From an uncultured Collinsella sp. (lineage in GTDB: Bacteria > Actinomycetota > Coriobacteriia > Coriobacteriales > Coriobacteriaceae): a DNA stretch of 47,609 bases. Shown here piece by piece: positions 1 to 7,078 of the stretch; within the stretch, counting starts at the first letter, position 1, and each line of letters begins with the position of its first letter. The translations under genes were made by a program, and so were the position numbers. The notes beneath the pieces were generated by a model. That model did no database searches, was not told the origin of the DNA, and saw nothing but the letters and a program-made list of their open reading frames with translations. The stretch covers positions 1-47,609 of the forward strand of contig CAMQJB010000015.1 of assembly GCA_947002045.1 (NCBI GenBank), in the 5' to 3' direction.

Positions 1-82
1 TTTTGTGTTTGTGGTTTATTTGGTAGCGAATGCGTGTGGCTCGGGGGCTTTCCGGGGGGGCGCTGCTCCCGCCCATATTATC

Positions 83-121
83 GGGGGGGGGTGGGGGGGG
101 TGCCCGGGGTGGATGGGGTGG
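83..121 (+). other. G-tract cluster, possible G-quadruplex
   Basis: Runs of 9, 8, 4, 4 and 3 consecutive G separated by 1-5 bases lie directly beyond the stop codon of the TasA-like gene. This spacing fits the general G-quadruplex rule on the plus strand and gives a C-rich transcript for the minus-strand gene. Another G5 and G7 pair occurs at about 42-60. The exact tract lengths could include sequencing error. Confidence 0.45.
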
Positions 122-123
122 GA

Positions 124-813
124 TTACTTCAGGCCGTTAGCCCAATCCCTGGCAGCAGCCAAGGCAGACGCAGACGAACCCTCAGGGGTCCCGTCTGCCG
201 CGTAAATGAAGCAGTTGACATCCATCGTCGCAGGATTGGCGAAATCCTTTTGCTCGGTCTCCTTGGGCGTAGTCACCTGGCTGAACAGCTCGCCAGTCCA
301 CTTATCCTCAGTCTTGCTGGCAATAAGCGGAGTAGCCTCGGTTCCTCCGCCAATATAAACAAAAAGGCCACCGAGATAATGAGTCGGCTCGCCCGCAACG
401 GTGCTCGCATCAACGGCCTGCCAACCAGAGTTAATGGTGAAGTAAGTCGTCTTGGAATCATCGGTCCCGGCAGGCGCCGTCTTGTTGTTCACGAAGACGT
501 ACACATATGCATCCTCGGATCCCTTGCCGATACCGACATTAGGATTCTTGGCAACAGACACGCCGGGGGCGAGCTTAGAGTCCTTAACCCACTTGGTCTC
601 GGTCAGGTTGCCGTTGACCTTATCGGGGTCAGTCGGAATTGGCTGCCCCGGTTTGTCGGGATCGGTAGTTGGCTTGTTGATGCCCGCAGTGGTGAAGTTG
701 TTGGTCAGGCTCGACTGCGCCGTCAGCCAGGCGTAGGTGCCCACGCCGGCGGCCAGTACCAGCAGCAGCAAGGCGGCAACGATGCCGTAGCGCTTTTTCT
801 TCTTGTTCTCCAT
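124..813 (-). CDS. TasA/CalY-like secreted protein with SipW-type signal peptide
   Basis: Predicted surface or matrix protein of 229 residues. The N-terminus has a lysine cluster (KKKKR), a hydrophobic core of about 16 residues and then GTYAWLTAQSSLTNNFTTAG, the pattern of signal peptides cut by signal peptidase W. The mature part holds a Pro/Asp-rich stretch at about 55-75 and then LAPGVSVAKNPNVGIG and AYVYVFVNN, resembling the beta-sandwich of TasA/camelysin proteins. The start at 813 was chosen because AAAGGAAG precedes it and because the signal peptide begins there; the frame stays open upstream but that part reads as non-protein. The neighbouring signal peptidase W gene lies 70 bp upstream on the same strand, the usual pairing, but it is interrupted. 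If that gene is really dead, export of this protein may fail or use another peptidase. Role in fibre formation is inferred from the family only. Confidence 0.75.
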   Translation of the reverse strand: MENKKKKRYGIVAALLLLVLAAGVGTYAWLTAQSSLTNNFTTAGINKPTTDPDKPGQPIPTDPDKVNGNLTETKWVKDSKLAPGVSVAKNPNVGIGKGSEDAYVYVFVNNKTAPAGTDDSKTTYFTINSGWQAVDASTVAGEPTHYLGGLFVYIGGGTEATPLIASKTEDKWTGELFSQVTTPKETEQKDFANPATMDVNCFIYAADGTPEGSSASALAAARDWANGLK

Positions 814-883
814 CGTTCTCTTCCTTTCGAGAATCGCCTTCCCCGGCAACGGCCCTTGCCGCCGCCGGCACCTCTCCCTGCCG

Positions 884-1441
884 CTATGGACGCCGCTCCC
901 TCGCATGCGCGCGGGCATGCTTGTCCGCAGGCTCGTCGGGAACCATCCGATCGAGCACAATCGACGCCGCGGCCAGCAGCGCCAGAACGGCCACCACAAC
1001 AAGCAAACCGGGCATCGTCGTGCAATATGCGTTAACGAAGCCCAGGTAAGGGACACAAAGAGAGACGACACCGATCACGCGTGAAAAAGGCGTCTGCTCG
1101 GCGTCGTGCACGATGGTTCCATCTGCATTTTTGTTTGCGATTCCCTGCGTGCCGATCGTTTGCGCCACAGGGTCGACCTCGTACACCTGGTGAGTCACCA
1201 CAGCGCCGTCCGATCGGTAAAAAGTTGCATTGTCGCCCACGGCAATATTCGTTGGGTCAACCTAGTGGACAAACACCATGGAGCCGACGGGAAGCTCGGG
1301 TTCCATAGAGCCCGAAAGCACTGCAAAAGGCATGTATCCAAATGCGCGAGGAGCAAAAGAAACAACGGCAAGGGCTATGACAAGCGCGAGCGCCATGCTA
1401 CTAAGAAGCGAAATAAATCGTCTGAATCCGCGCGCTGCCAA
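884..1441 (-). pseudogene. sipW: Signal peptidase I of the SipW type, interrupted by an in-frame TAG
   Basis: Reading the minus strand gives AVLSGSMEPELPVGSMVFVH, then TAG (1262-1264), then VDPTNIAVGDNATFYRSDGA and VVTHQVYEVDP without any frame change. This is the SipW/ER-type signal peptidase core: the serine nucleophile in SGSMEP and the histidine in VTHQ that replaces the usual lysine. A membrane segment (MALALVIALAVVSFAP) precedes it and a second hydrophobic segment (LLVVVAVLALLAAAS) follows. The amber codon replaces one residue between the Ser and His boxes. The 5' end is also unclear: the frame remains open to a TAG at 1544-1546, but candidate starts (TTG 1441, ATG 1396) lack a good ribosome site. 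Either a pseudogene, a readthrough product or a base error; restart at GTG 1240 would lack the catalytic serine. Confidence 0.7.
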
Positions 1442-1546
1442 CGTGATTATTTCATCCCCATCGAGGCTATATTCGATCCCATCAAGGATTAGCCACTTTT
1501 CTAAGACGCTTAATAGATGAGTTCGAAAAAGCCAATCTGAAATCTA

Positions 1547-1978
1547 TTTATAACAATCACCGTAGCTACTTCCGCGTTTTTATCAACGTCTTTCCGCCAA
1601 ATGCTACTATTTTTGCCGTAAGTGGTTATTTGTCCCCACACTTGTCTGCTTTATCCAACATCTGCGGCTAACCCCTACACAACTTCTCAATAGAGGGTCT
1701 GATATTTTGTACGGCACAGATATCGTACCCCCCCCCACATTAAATTTATACTGCATTTAGTATCATTTATTTTCAACCCCCTTATTCATGCCTCTACGGC
1801 TATCCCCTGTAGCCCTCAGCCCATACCTTCTGGAAACCCCATCCATCCGGAAAACCCGTCCCACTCTGAATACATCCGGCGAACGCATGCGAGCGTGTCG
1901 TCCAGGACGGCCTCGTCATCGGGGTGATGGAAAATGTCACCCCAAACGCTTGCCACGGTTGCGCCCACAAGTGTCAAG
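1547..1978. other. AT-rich intergenic stretch without a gene
   Basis: No convincing coding frame is seen on either strand. It holds a run of nine C at 1728-1736, flanked on the minus strand by TTTAAT on one side and GATATC on the other, and the short dyad GTACG...CGTAC at about 1711-1727. It probably carries the promoter for the minus-strand sipW/TasA-like pair; no clear -35/-10 pair can be assigned. Confidence 0.4.
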
Positions 1979-2006
1979 AAAAAAGCCTCGAGAATTTCGA
2001 GGCTTT
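1979..2006 (-). terminator. Rho-independent terminator of the flavodoxin-like gene
   Basis: On the minus strand AAGCCTCGA, a short loop and TCGAGGCTT form a 9-bp stem followed by six T. It begins 43 bp after the stop codon of the flavodoxin-like gene. Confidence 0.85.
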
Positions 2007-2048
2007 CACATTTGCATTGTTTTGCACGAAGGACCGCGAACGGCGAAG

Positions 2049-2600
2049 CTACTCCCCCAGCACGGCCTTTTTGGCGGCTGCGGCCATGTTGTCCAGATCT
2101 TCCTTGGTGGGGTGATCCTTTGCGGCGACCCAGTTATCGAGCAGCAACTTAGCGCGGGCGTTGTCGGGATCTTGCTCGAGCATGGCCTCGTAGCGCTGCT
2201 TTACGGCAGGGCCCATCTTGCCCTGGCACATCGCCCAACCCGCAAGCTCGGCATCCTCAGCCAAATTGGAGGTCACACGATCGATAATCTGCTGATAATA
2301 GCTCTGGTCGGCCCCAAAACCGCAGGTGCCAAACAGAAAGACGCGCTTGCCGTGCAAGGCGGAGAGCAGCGCGGCAACCGAAGGCGTGCACGCGCCCTTG
2401 TCGCACCAAAAACCGACGAGCACTGTGTCGGCCGCGCAGGCGCCCTGCGCCTCGAGCGCAACCTGATCTGCATCCGCATCGTCGCTCAACGCCGCGGCAT
2501 GGACAAACTCAACGCCCGCAGCCTGCAGAGTGCGCTTGATCGCACCCGAAACCATCCTGGTATTACCGCTCTTGCTGTTGACCACCAAAGAGCATGTCAT
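2049..2600 (-). CDS. Flavodoxin-like protein
   Basis: About 183 residues, an alpha/beta FMN-binding fold protein by motif. It begins MTCSLVVNSKSGNTRMVSGA, where SKSGNT is the phosphate-binding loop of flavodoxins (usual form S/T-x-T-G-N-T), and contains a later VLVGFWCDKGACTPSVAALL and VFLFGTCGFG that fit the second FMN loop region. The C-terminal third is helical, with an NARAKLLLDNW segment of TPR-like look. The family passes electrons to a reductase partner; the partner is not evident here. It resembles the class that includes BilS of bilirubin-reducing bacteria, but no bilR-like gene is in the window, so that link is weak. Start: ATG 2600 preferred from fold length; GTG 2606 or GTG 2636 are possible. 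Its promoter shares a dyad with the ABC exporter and TetR promoters. Confidence 0.75.
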   Translation of the reverse strand: MTCSLVVNSKSGNTRMVSGAIKRTLQAAGVEFVHAAALSDDADADQVALEAQGACAADTVLVGFWCDKGACTPSVAALLSALHGKRVFLFGTCGFGADQSYYQQIIDRVTSNLAEDAELAGWAMCQGKMGPAVKQRYEAMLEQDPDNARAKLLLDNWVAAKDHPTKEDLDNMAAAAKKAVLGE

Positions 2601-2658
2601 AGTCACGTTGCTCGTTTCCCCCAAAACTAAAGCCACTAATGCAATTTATTAGATGAAT

Positions 2659-2686
2659 ATCTTAGTACTAACGTGACAGATGTAAA
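2659..2686 (-). promoter_or_regulatory. Promoter and candidate TetR operator of the flavodoxin-like gene
   Basis: On the minus strand TTTACA and TAAGAT are separated by 16 bases. The -35 and spacer contain TTACATCTGTCA, a copy of the TTACA-N2-TGTNA dyad also found upstream of the exporter operon (6547-6560) and the tetR gene (9642-9653). Confidence 0.55.
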
Positions 2687-2726
2687 CCACCGTCTGTCGA
2701 TTGATTCATTTGCCCCACGGCCGTGC

Positions 2727-4586
2727 TCACTGGGCAAACTGGCTGCGGTAGAGTTCGGCGTAGAAGCCGCCTGCCGCTAGCAGCTCGTCGTGCGTGCCGC
2801 GCTCGATAATCTGGCCGTCGCGCATGACCAGAATGCAATCGGCGTTGCGGATGGTGCTCAGGCGGTGCGCCACGACAAAGCTTGTGCGGCCGGCCATGAG
2901 CTCGTCGAATGCCGCCTGAACCTGCAGCTCGGTGCGGGTATCGATGCTCGAGGTCGCCTCGTCCAGTAGCAGAATCGCCGGGTCGGTGAGCATGACGCGC
3001 GCGATGCACAGCAGCTGCTTTTGGCCCTGACTAAACGTGCCGCCGTCCTCGCCAATCACCGTGTCGTAGCCGCCTGGCAGCTGCACGATAAACTTGTGCG
3101 CGTGCGCGCGCTTGGCGGCTTCGATGACCTGCTCGCGCGTAGCTCCTGGGCAACCGTAAGCGATGTTGTCCGCCACCGTGCCCTCGAACAGCCACGTATC
3201 CTGCAGCACCATGCCAAAGGCGCGGCGCAGGCTCGCACGCGTGTAGTCGCGCGAGGAGCGACCATCGACCATGATGCGGCCGGCATCGATATCGTAAAAA
3301 CGCAGCAGCAGATTGATGAGCGTTGTCTTTCCGCAGCCCGTGGGACCGACCAGGGCAAAGCGCATGCCGGGCTTAGCCTCGATGCAGATGTCCTGCAGCA
3401 GTTTGCGATCGGGCACGTAGCTAAAGTCCACATGCTCAAGGGTCACCTCACCCTGCGGGGTGGCAAGTTCCACGGCATCCGCCGCATCGGGCTCCTGCTC
3501 GCGTGCATCGAGCAGCGCGAACATGCGACGCGCCGAGGCGTACGCGGTCTGGATCTGCGTAATGACGTTGGTAACCTCGTTGAACGGCTTGGTGTACTGG
3601 TTGGCATAGGACAGGAAAATCTGCACGCCGCCCACCGTAAGCGCAGCGGGCACGCCCGTGATCACGCCCACGCAGCCAATCACGGCGACCACGGCATAGA
3701 TGATGTTATTGATAAAGCGCGTGCCGGGGTTAGAGAGCGAACCCATAAACTGCGCGCGCTCACCTGCCGCGTAGAGCTCAGCGTTGAGAGCATCGAAGCG
3801 CTGCTGGGCGTTGGAACCATAGGCAAACGCGTCCACGAGCTTCTGCTCGCCCACGTATTCCTCGATATGGCCGCCAAGCTGACCCTGAATGCGTTGCTGC
3901 GCCGTAAAGCTCTTGTTGGAGAGTTTGGCGATGGCACCGGCTGCAAAAATGGAAAGCGGCGTGACGAGCACCACCACAAGTGTCATGGTCAGGTTGATGG
4001 AGAGCATAAACGCGAGCGTGCCAACGATGGTGATAACGCCGGTGAAAAGCTGGGTAAAGCCCTGCAGCAGACCGTCGCCCACCTGGTCGACATCGTTGAC
4101 CACACGGCTCATAAGGTCGCCGTGGGCATGGCTGTCGATGAAGCTGAGCGGCATGCGGCTGAGCTTGTCGCTTGCCCCCACGCGCATGTCGCGCACCGTC
4201 TCGTAGGACAGGCGGTTGACGCAATAGCCCTGTAGCCACTGGAAGGCCGCCGCGCCCACCACGACAATCGCGAGCTTGGTAACGAGCGGCAGCAGCGCAT
4301 CGAAGTCCACCTGCCCGACGGCAACGATCAGGTCGATGCCCTCGCCGATGAGAATGGGCGTGTAGAGCTGCAGAATCACGGAGATGGCGGCACTCACAAA
4401 CGACGCAACAAACGAAATGCGATGCGGACGAACGTAGCCCATCAGACGGCGAGTCACCGCACCCACGGGATAGCGCTCGGGGTCGCCGGGCTGGCGCGGA
4501 CCGTCGCCCAGGTCGTTGAGGTTATCGTTACCGGACACGTTGGCCGTCATCGTGGCGACCGAACCGGAGGAAGTGTACGGATTCAT
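2727..4586 (-). CDS. ABC exporter half-transporter, subunit B (ATPase-competent Walker B)
   Basis: 619 residues: a six-helix type I exporter membrane domain (about 45-345) followed by a nucleotide-binding domain. Visible motifs are Walker A GPTGCGKTT, Walker B AILLLDEATSSID with the catalytic Glu, and the H-loop VVAHRLST. The signature is FSQGQKQ rather than LSGGQ. The upstream partner has the reverse defects, so the two should form a heterodimer with one degenerate and one working ATP site, as in TmrAB or BmrCD type exporters. Its ATG follows the partner's TAA with no gap, and its ribosome site GGAGGG lies inside the partner's last codons, so the pair is translationally coupled. Likely exports a lipophilic compound or drug; the substrate cannot be read from sequence. 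Confidence 0.9.
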   Translation of the reverse strand: MNPYTSSGSVATMTANVSGNDNLNDLGDGPRQPGDPERYPVGAVTRRLMGYVRPHRISFVASFVSAAISVILQLYTPILIGEGIDLIVAVGQVDFDALLPLVTKLAIVVVGAAAFQWLQGYCVNRLSYETVRDMRVGASDKLSRMPLSFIDSHAHGDLMSRVVNDVDQVGDGLLQGFTQLFTGVITIVGTLAFMLSINLTMTLVVVLVTPLSIFAAGAIAKLSNKSFTAQQRIQGQLGGHIEEYVGEQKLVDAFAYGSNAQQRFDALNAELYAAGERAQFMGSLSNPGTRFINNIIYAVVAVIGCVGVITGVPAALTVGGVQIFLSYANQYTKPFNEVTNVITQIQTAYASARRMFALLDAREQEPDAADAVELATPQGEVTLEHVDFSYVPDRKLLQDICIEAKPGMRFALVGPTGCGKTTLINLLLRFYDIDAGRIMVDGRSSRDYTRASLRRAFGMVLQDTWLFEGTVADNIAYGCPGATREQVIEAAKRAHAHKFIVQLPGGYDTVIGEDGGTFSQGQKQLLCIARVMLTDPAILLLDEATSSIDTRTELQVQAAFDELMAGRTSFVVAHRLSTIRNADCILVMRDGQIIERGTHDELLAAGGFYAELYRSQFAQ

Positions 4587-6467
4587 TTAGCAGCCCTCCT
4601 TTGCGCAAATGGATGCCGGGGCAGTCGGGGCGGACGCGGGGCTTAGGGTGGACGCGGGCGCCGGAGTGGGCGCGGGCGCTGTGCTCCCCCGCTGGCCCTC
4701 AAGCTCCTCGCGGCGCAGCTGCGACTGGCAAATCTCGCGATAGAGCCGACAGGTCGCATAGAGCTCGTCATGTGTGCCCAGGCCGGCAACCGAGCCGTGG
4801 TCGAGCACGCAGATCACGTCGGCATCGCGCACGGTCGAGACGCGCTGGCTCACAATCACCGTGGTCAGCGGCAGCCCGCCCTTGGCGGCACCGCGCATGC
4901 TGCGCTCGCGAATGGCATGGCGAAGCGCCGCGTCGGTCTTAAAGTCGAGCGCCGACGCGGAGTCATCCATGATCAATATCTGAGGCGAACCAACCAAGGC
5001 ACGCGCGATAGTCAGGCGCTGACGCTGGCCACCGCTAAAGTTCTTGCCGCCCGCCTCGACCGGGGCGTCTAAGCCCTGCGGCTTGTTGCGCACGAACTCG
5101 CTGGCCTGCGCCATGTCGAGTGCCACCCAGAGCTCCTCGTCGGTCGCAGCTTCATCGCGCCAGGTCAGGTTGCTGCGGATGGAGCCGCTCACCAGCGATG
5201 CGCGCTGCGGAACGGTCGCGACCACACGGCGCAGCTGGTCGAGCGGCCAGGTGCGCACGTCGACGCCCATCACGCTCACGCTGCCGGTGCTCGCATCGTA
5301 CAGGCGCGGGATGAGCGAGACGAGCGTGGACTTGCCGCTACCCGTACCGCCGATAATGCCGAGCGTCTTGCCCAGCGGGAGTTCCAGCGTCACATCGTTG
5401 ACAGCATTGGCCGCGCCAGCGCCAAACGAGAAGCTCGCATGGCTCAAGCTCAGCGCGGGAACTGAAGCGACATTGCCCGGCTTGGGCAGCGCGACCGGCT
5501 GGTTGCCCTCGTCAGCGATGCCCGGCACGCAATTGAGCACCTCGTTGATACGCGACGCGCTGGCGCTCGCCTTGGTAAAGACCACGACCAGGTTGGCGAC
5601 GTACACGATGGAGGTCAGGGTCTGCGTCATGTAGTTCACAAACGCCATGACCTGGCCCTGCGTAAGCTCGCCCACGCTGACCTGGATGCCGCCCACCCAC
5701 AGGATGGCGCACACGCCCAGGTTCATCACCAAAAACGTGACGGGGTTGAGAATCGACGAGAGCTTGCCCACCGCGATGGCAGTATTGGCCTGGTCGTCGG
5801 CGGCCTGCGCAAAGCGCTCGCGCTCGTGATCTTCGCGCACGAAGGCGCGAACCACGCGGGCGCCCGAAAGGCCCTCGCGGCAGATAAGCGCGATGCGGTC
5901 GAGCTTTGCCTGCAGCTGCTTGTAGTACGGAATGCAGCGCGCCATGACAACCCAGAACACCAGGCCAATGGCGGGCGTGCAGATCAAAAAGATGATGCCG
6001 AGCTTAAGGTCGATGGCAAGGGCCGCGCACATGGAGCCCACCGCTAGAAAGGGCCAGCGGATGAGCATGCGCACGCCCAGCGCCACAGCGAGCTGGACCT
6101 GGTTAACGTCGTTGGTAATGCGCGTGATGAGCGACGGCGTGCCAAAGCGGTCGAGCTCGGCATAGCTCAGCTTGTTGATGTGCTGGTAGAGTGCGCCGCG
6201 AATGTCAGTACCCATGCCCTGCGAGGTGAGCGCCGCCATCTTCTGGCAAACAAGCGTAAACGAGATGCCGATTACAGCCATGGCGGCGAGCACCATGCCG
6301 TAGCGGACGACGGCACTCACGTCGTGCGCACCGATACCTTTATCGATCATCTGGGCAATCACCAGCGGCGTCAGCAGGTCAAAGATCACTTCAATCAACT
6401 TGCACGCAGGGCCAATCACCATATACCGGCGAAACTTACCACCAAAACGCCTGAGCAGCTCAATCAT
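4587..6467 (-). CDS. ABC exporter half-transporter, subunit A (degenerate ATP site)
   Basis: 626 residues with an exporter membrane domain (about 15-320), a nucleotide-binding domain (about 345-580) and an Ala/Pro/Ser-rich tail of about 35 residues. Walker A GGTGSGKST and signature FSGGQRQ are intact, but Walker B reads ILIMDDSASALD, with Asp in place of the catalytic Glu, and the H-loop His is Gln (IVSQRVST). This is the standard arrangement of the non-hydrolysing subunit in heterodimeric exporters. It is the first gene of a two-gene operon; upstream lies a TTACATCTGTAA dyad in a promoter-like position (6549-6560). Ribosome site AGGGAGC is 9 bases before ATG 6467. Confidence 0.9.
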   Translation of the reverse strand: MIELLRRFGGKFRRYMVIGPACKLIEVIFDLLTPLVIAQMIDKGIGAHDVSAVVRYGMVLAAMAVIGISFTLVCQKMAALTSQGMGTDIRGALYQHINKLSYAELDRFGTPSLITRITNDVNQVQLAVALGVRMLIRWPFLAVGSMCAALAIDLKLGIIFLICTPAIGLVFWVVMARCIPYYKQLQAKLDRIALICREGLSGARVVRAFVREDHERERFAQAADDQANTAIAVGKLSSILNPVTFLVMNLGVCAILWVGGIQVSVGELTQGQVMAFVNYMTQTLTSIVYVANLVVVFTKASASASRINEVLNCVPGIADEGNQPVALPKPGNVASVPALSLSHASFSFGAGAANAVNDVTLELPLGKTLGIIGGTGSGKSTLVSLIPRLYDASTGSVSVMGVDVRTWPLDQLRRVVATVPQRASLVSGSIRSNLTWRDEAATDEELWVALDMAQASEFVRNKPQGLDAPVEAGGKNFSGGQRQRLTIARALVGSPQILIMDDSASALDFKTDAALRHAIRERSMRGAAKGGLPLTTVIVSQRVSTVRDADVICVLDHGSVAGLGTHDELYATCRLYREICQSQLRREELEGQRGSTAPAPTPAPASTLSPASAPTAPASICAKEGC

Positions 6468-6546
6468 AAAAAGGCGCTCCCTATCATCATCTCAATTCAA
6501 TCTGATTCATGATAGTACGGAGAACCCTGGAGATGCGTAAGCAACT

Positions 6547-6560
6547 CGTTACAGATGTAA
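6547..6560 (-). promoter_or_regulatory. Candidate operator and -35 region of the exporter operon
   Basis: Minus strand TTACATCTGTAACG contains the perfect dyad TTACA-TC-TGTAA. CTTACA could act as -35 with TACGCA 16 bases on, the same layout as in the flavodoxin-like promoter. About 80 bp upstream of the first exporter gene. Confidence 0.5.
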
Positions 6561-6671
6561 GGGCAACGGTCACTAGCGCCCAAGGCACGTAGCAGCCGAT
6601 GTTTTGGCAACGCCAGCGAGCGGCATAACGCCGGGGATTCAATTATCAGATAAATGTGACCCTTCAGGCGG

Positions 6672-6796
6672 TTTTGGTCGGCTACCCCCCGGTGCCGGCT
6701 GGGGGCTTGGTAGTCGAGCGATCCCGCAGGCGAAGCCGAGGACCAGCGAGACACCAAGCGCCCTGCCGGCACTCGCGGGTAGCCGCGGCACCAAAA
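6672..6796. repeat. Long imperfect hairpin of about 125 bp
   Basis: The two halves are imperfect reverse complements with arms of about 60 bases. TTTTGGT-CGGCTACCC on one side matches TTTTGGTGCCGCGGCTACCC read on the other strand, then GTGCCGGC and GCTTGGT recur on both arms. It lies directly 3' of the SRP RNA and has no coding capacity. It could be a structured 3' extension, a terminator region or a palindromic mobile remnant. Confidence 0.7.
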
Positions 6797-6810
6797 AACG
6801 CCTGCGCACT

Positions 6811-6902
6811 CGATGGATTCGGATGCCCGACAGAGGCTCCTTATGGCTGCTTCCTTCCGGACCTGACCAGATTCGGAACATGTCGTCATCCGAACCCATC
6901 GA
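6811..6902 (-). ncRNA. ffs: Signal recognition particle RNA (4.5S type)
   Basis: The minus strand carries the SRP RNA hallmark GGTCAGGTCCGGAAGGAAGC followed by AGCC, the apical loop region bound by Ffh. The flanks CGATGGGTTCGGATG and CATCCGAATCCATCG pair to close a single long helix, giving the short bacterial form without an Alu domain. A T6 run follows at about 6792-6797 on the transcript's 3' side. The RNA probably starts near 6915 from the promoter just upstream. Confidence 0.93.
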
Positions 6903-6922
6903 ACGCGCTAGGCGCTCGGTAT

Positions 6923-6951
6923 ATCTTACCCGCTCCCGCCCGATGGGGCAA
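6923..6951 (-). promoter_or_regulatory. Promoter of the SRP RNA
   Basis: Minus strand TTGCCC, a 17-base GC-rich spacer, and TAAGAT. The -10 box ends about 20 bases before the SRP helix begins. Confidence 0.65.
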
Positions 6952-6989
6952 GATAGCTAATTTGGGACAGGGCCAAAAGACCACTTTTG

Positions 6990-7055
6990 AGTTGCGGTGG
7001 AATAGTTCCTGTTTTACGACCCAAGGCCAAAAACAGGAACTATTCCACCGCAACT
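6990..7055. repeat. Palindromic repeat, copy 1 of 2 (25-bp perfect arms)
   Basis: AGTTGCGGTGGAATAGTTCC plus TGTTT at 6990-7014 is exactly repeated in inverse at 7031-7055, with a 16-base loop. The same arms occur unchanged at 32017-32083 around a different loop. It lies 3' of the tadA-glycerate kinase gene. Confidence 0.9.
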
Positions 7056-7078
7056 TATTGAGACTTGCCCGGAAAGAC

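Noticed and set aside
34..1035. Plus-strand open frame of 333 codons opposite the TasA-like gene
   Set aside because: Minus strand shows a signal peptide, a ribosome site and a family pattern; the plus frame has none.
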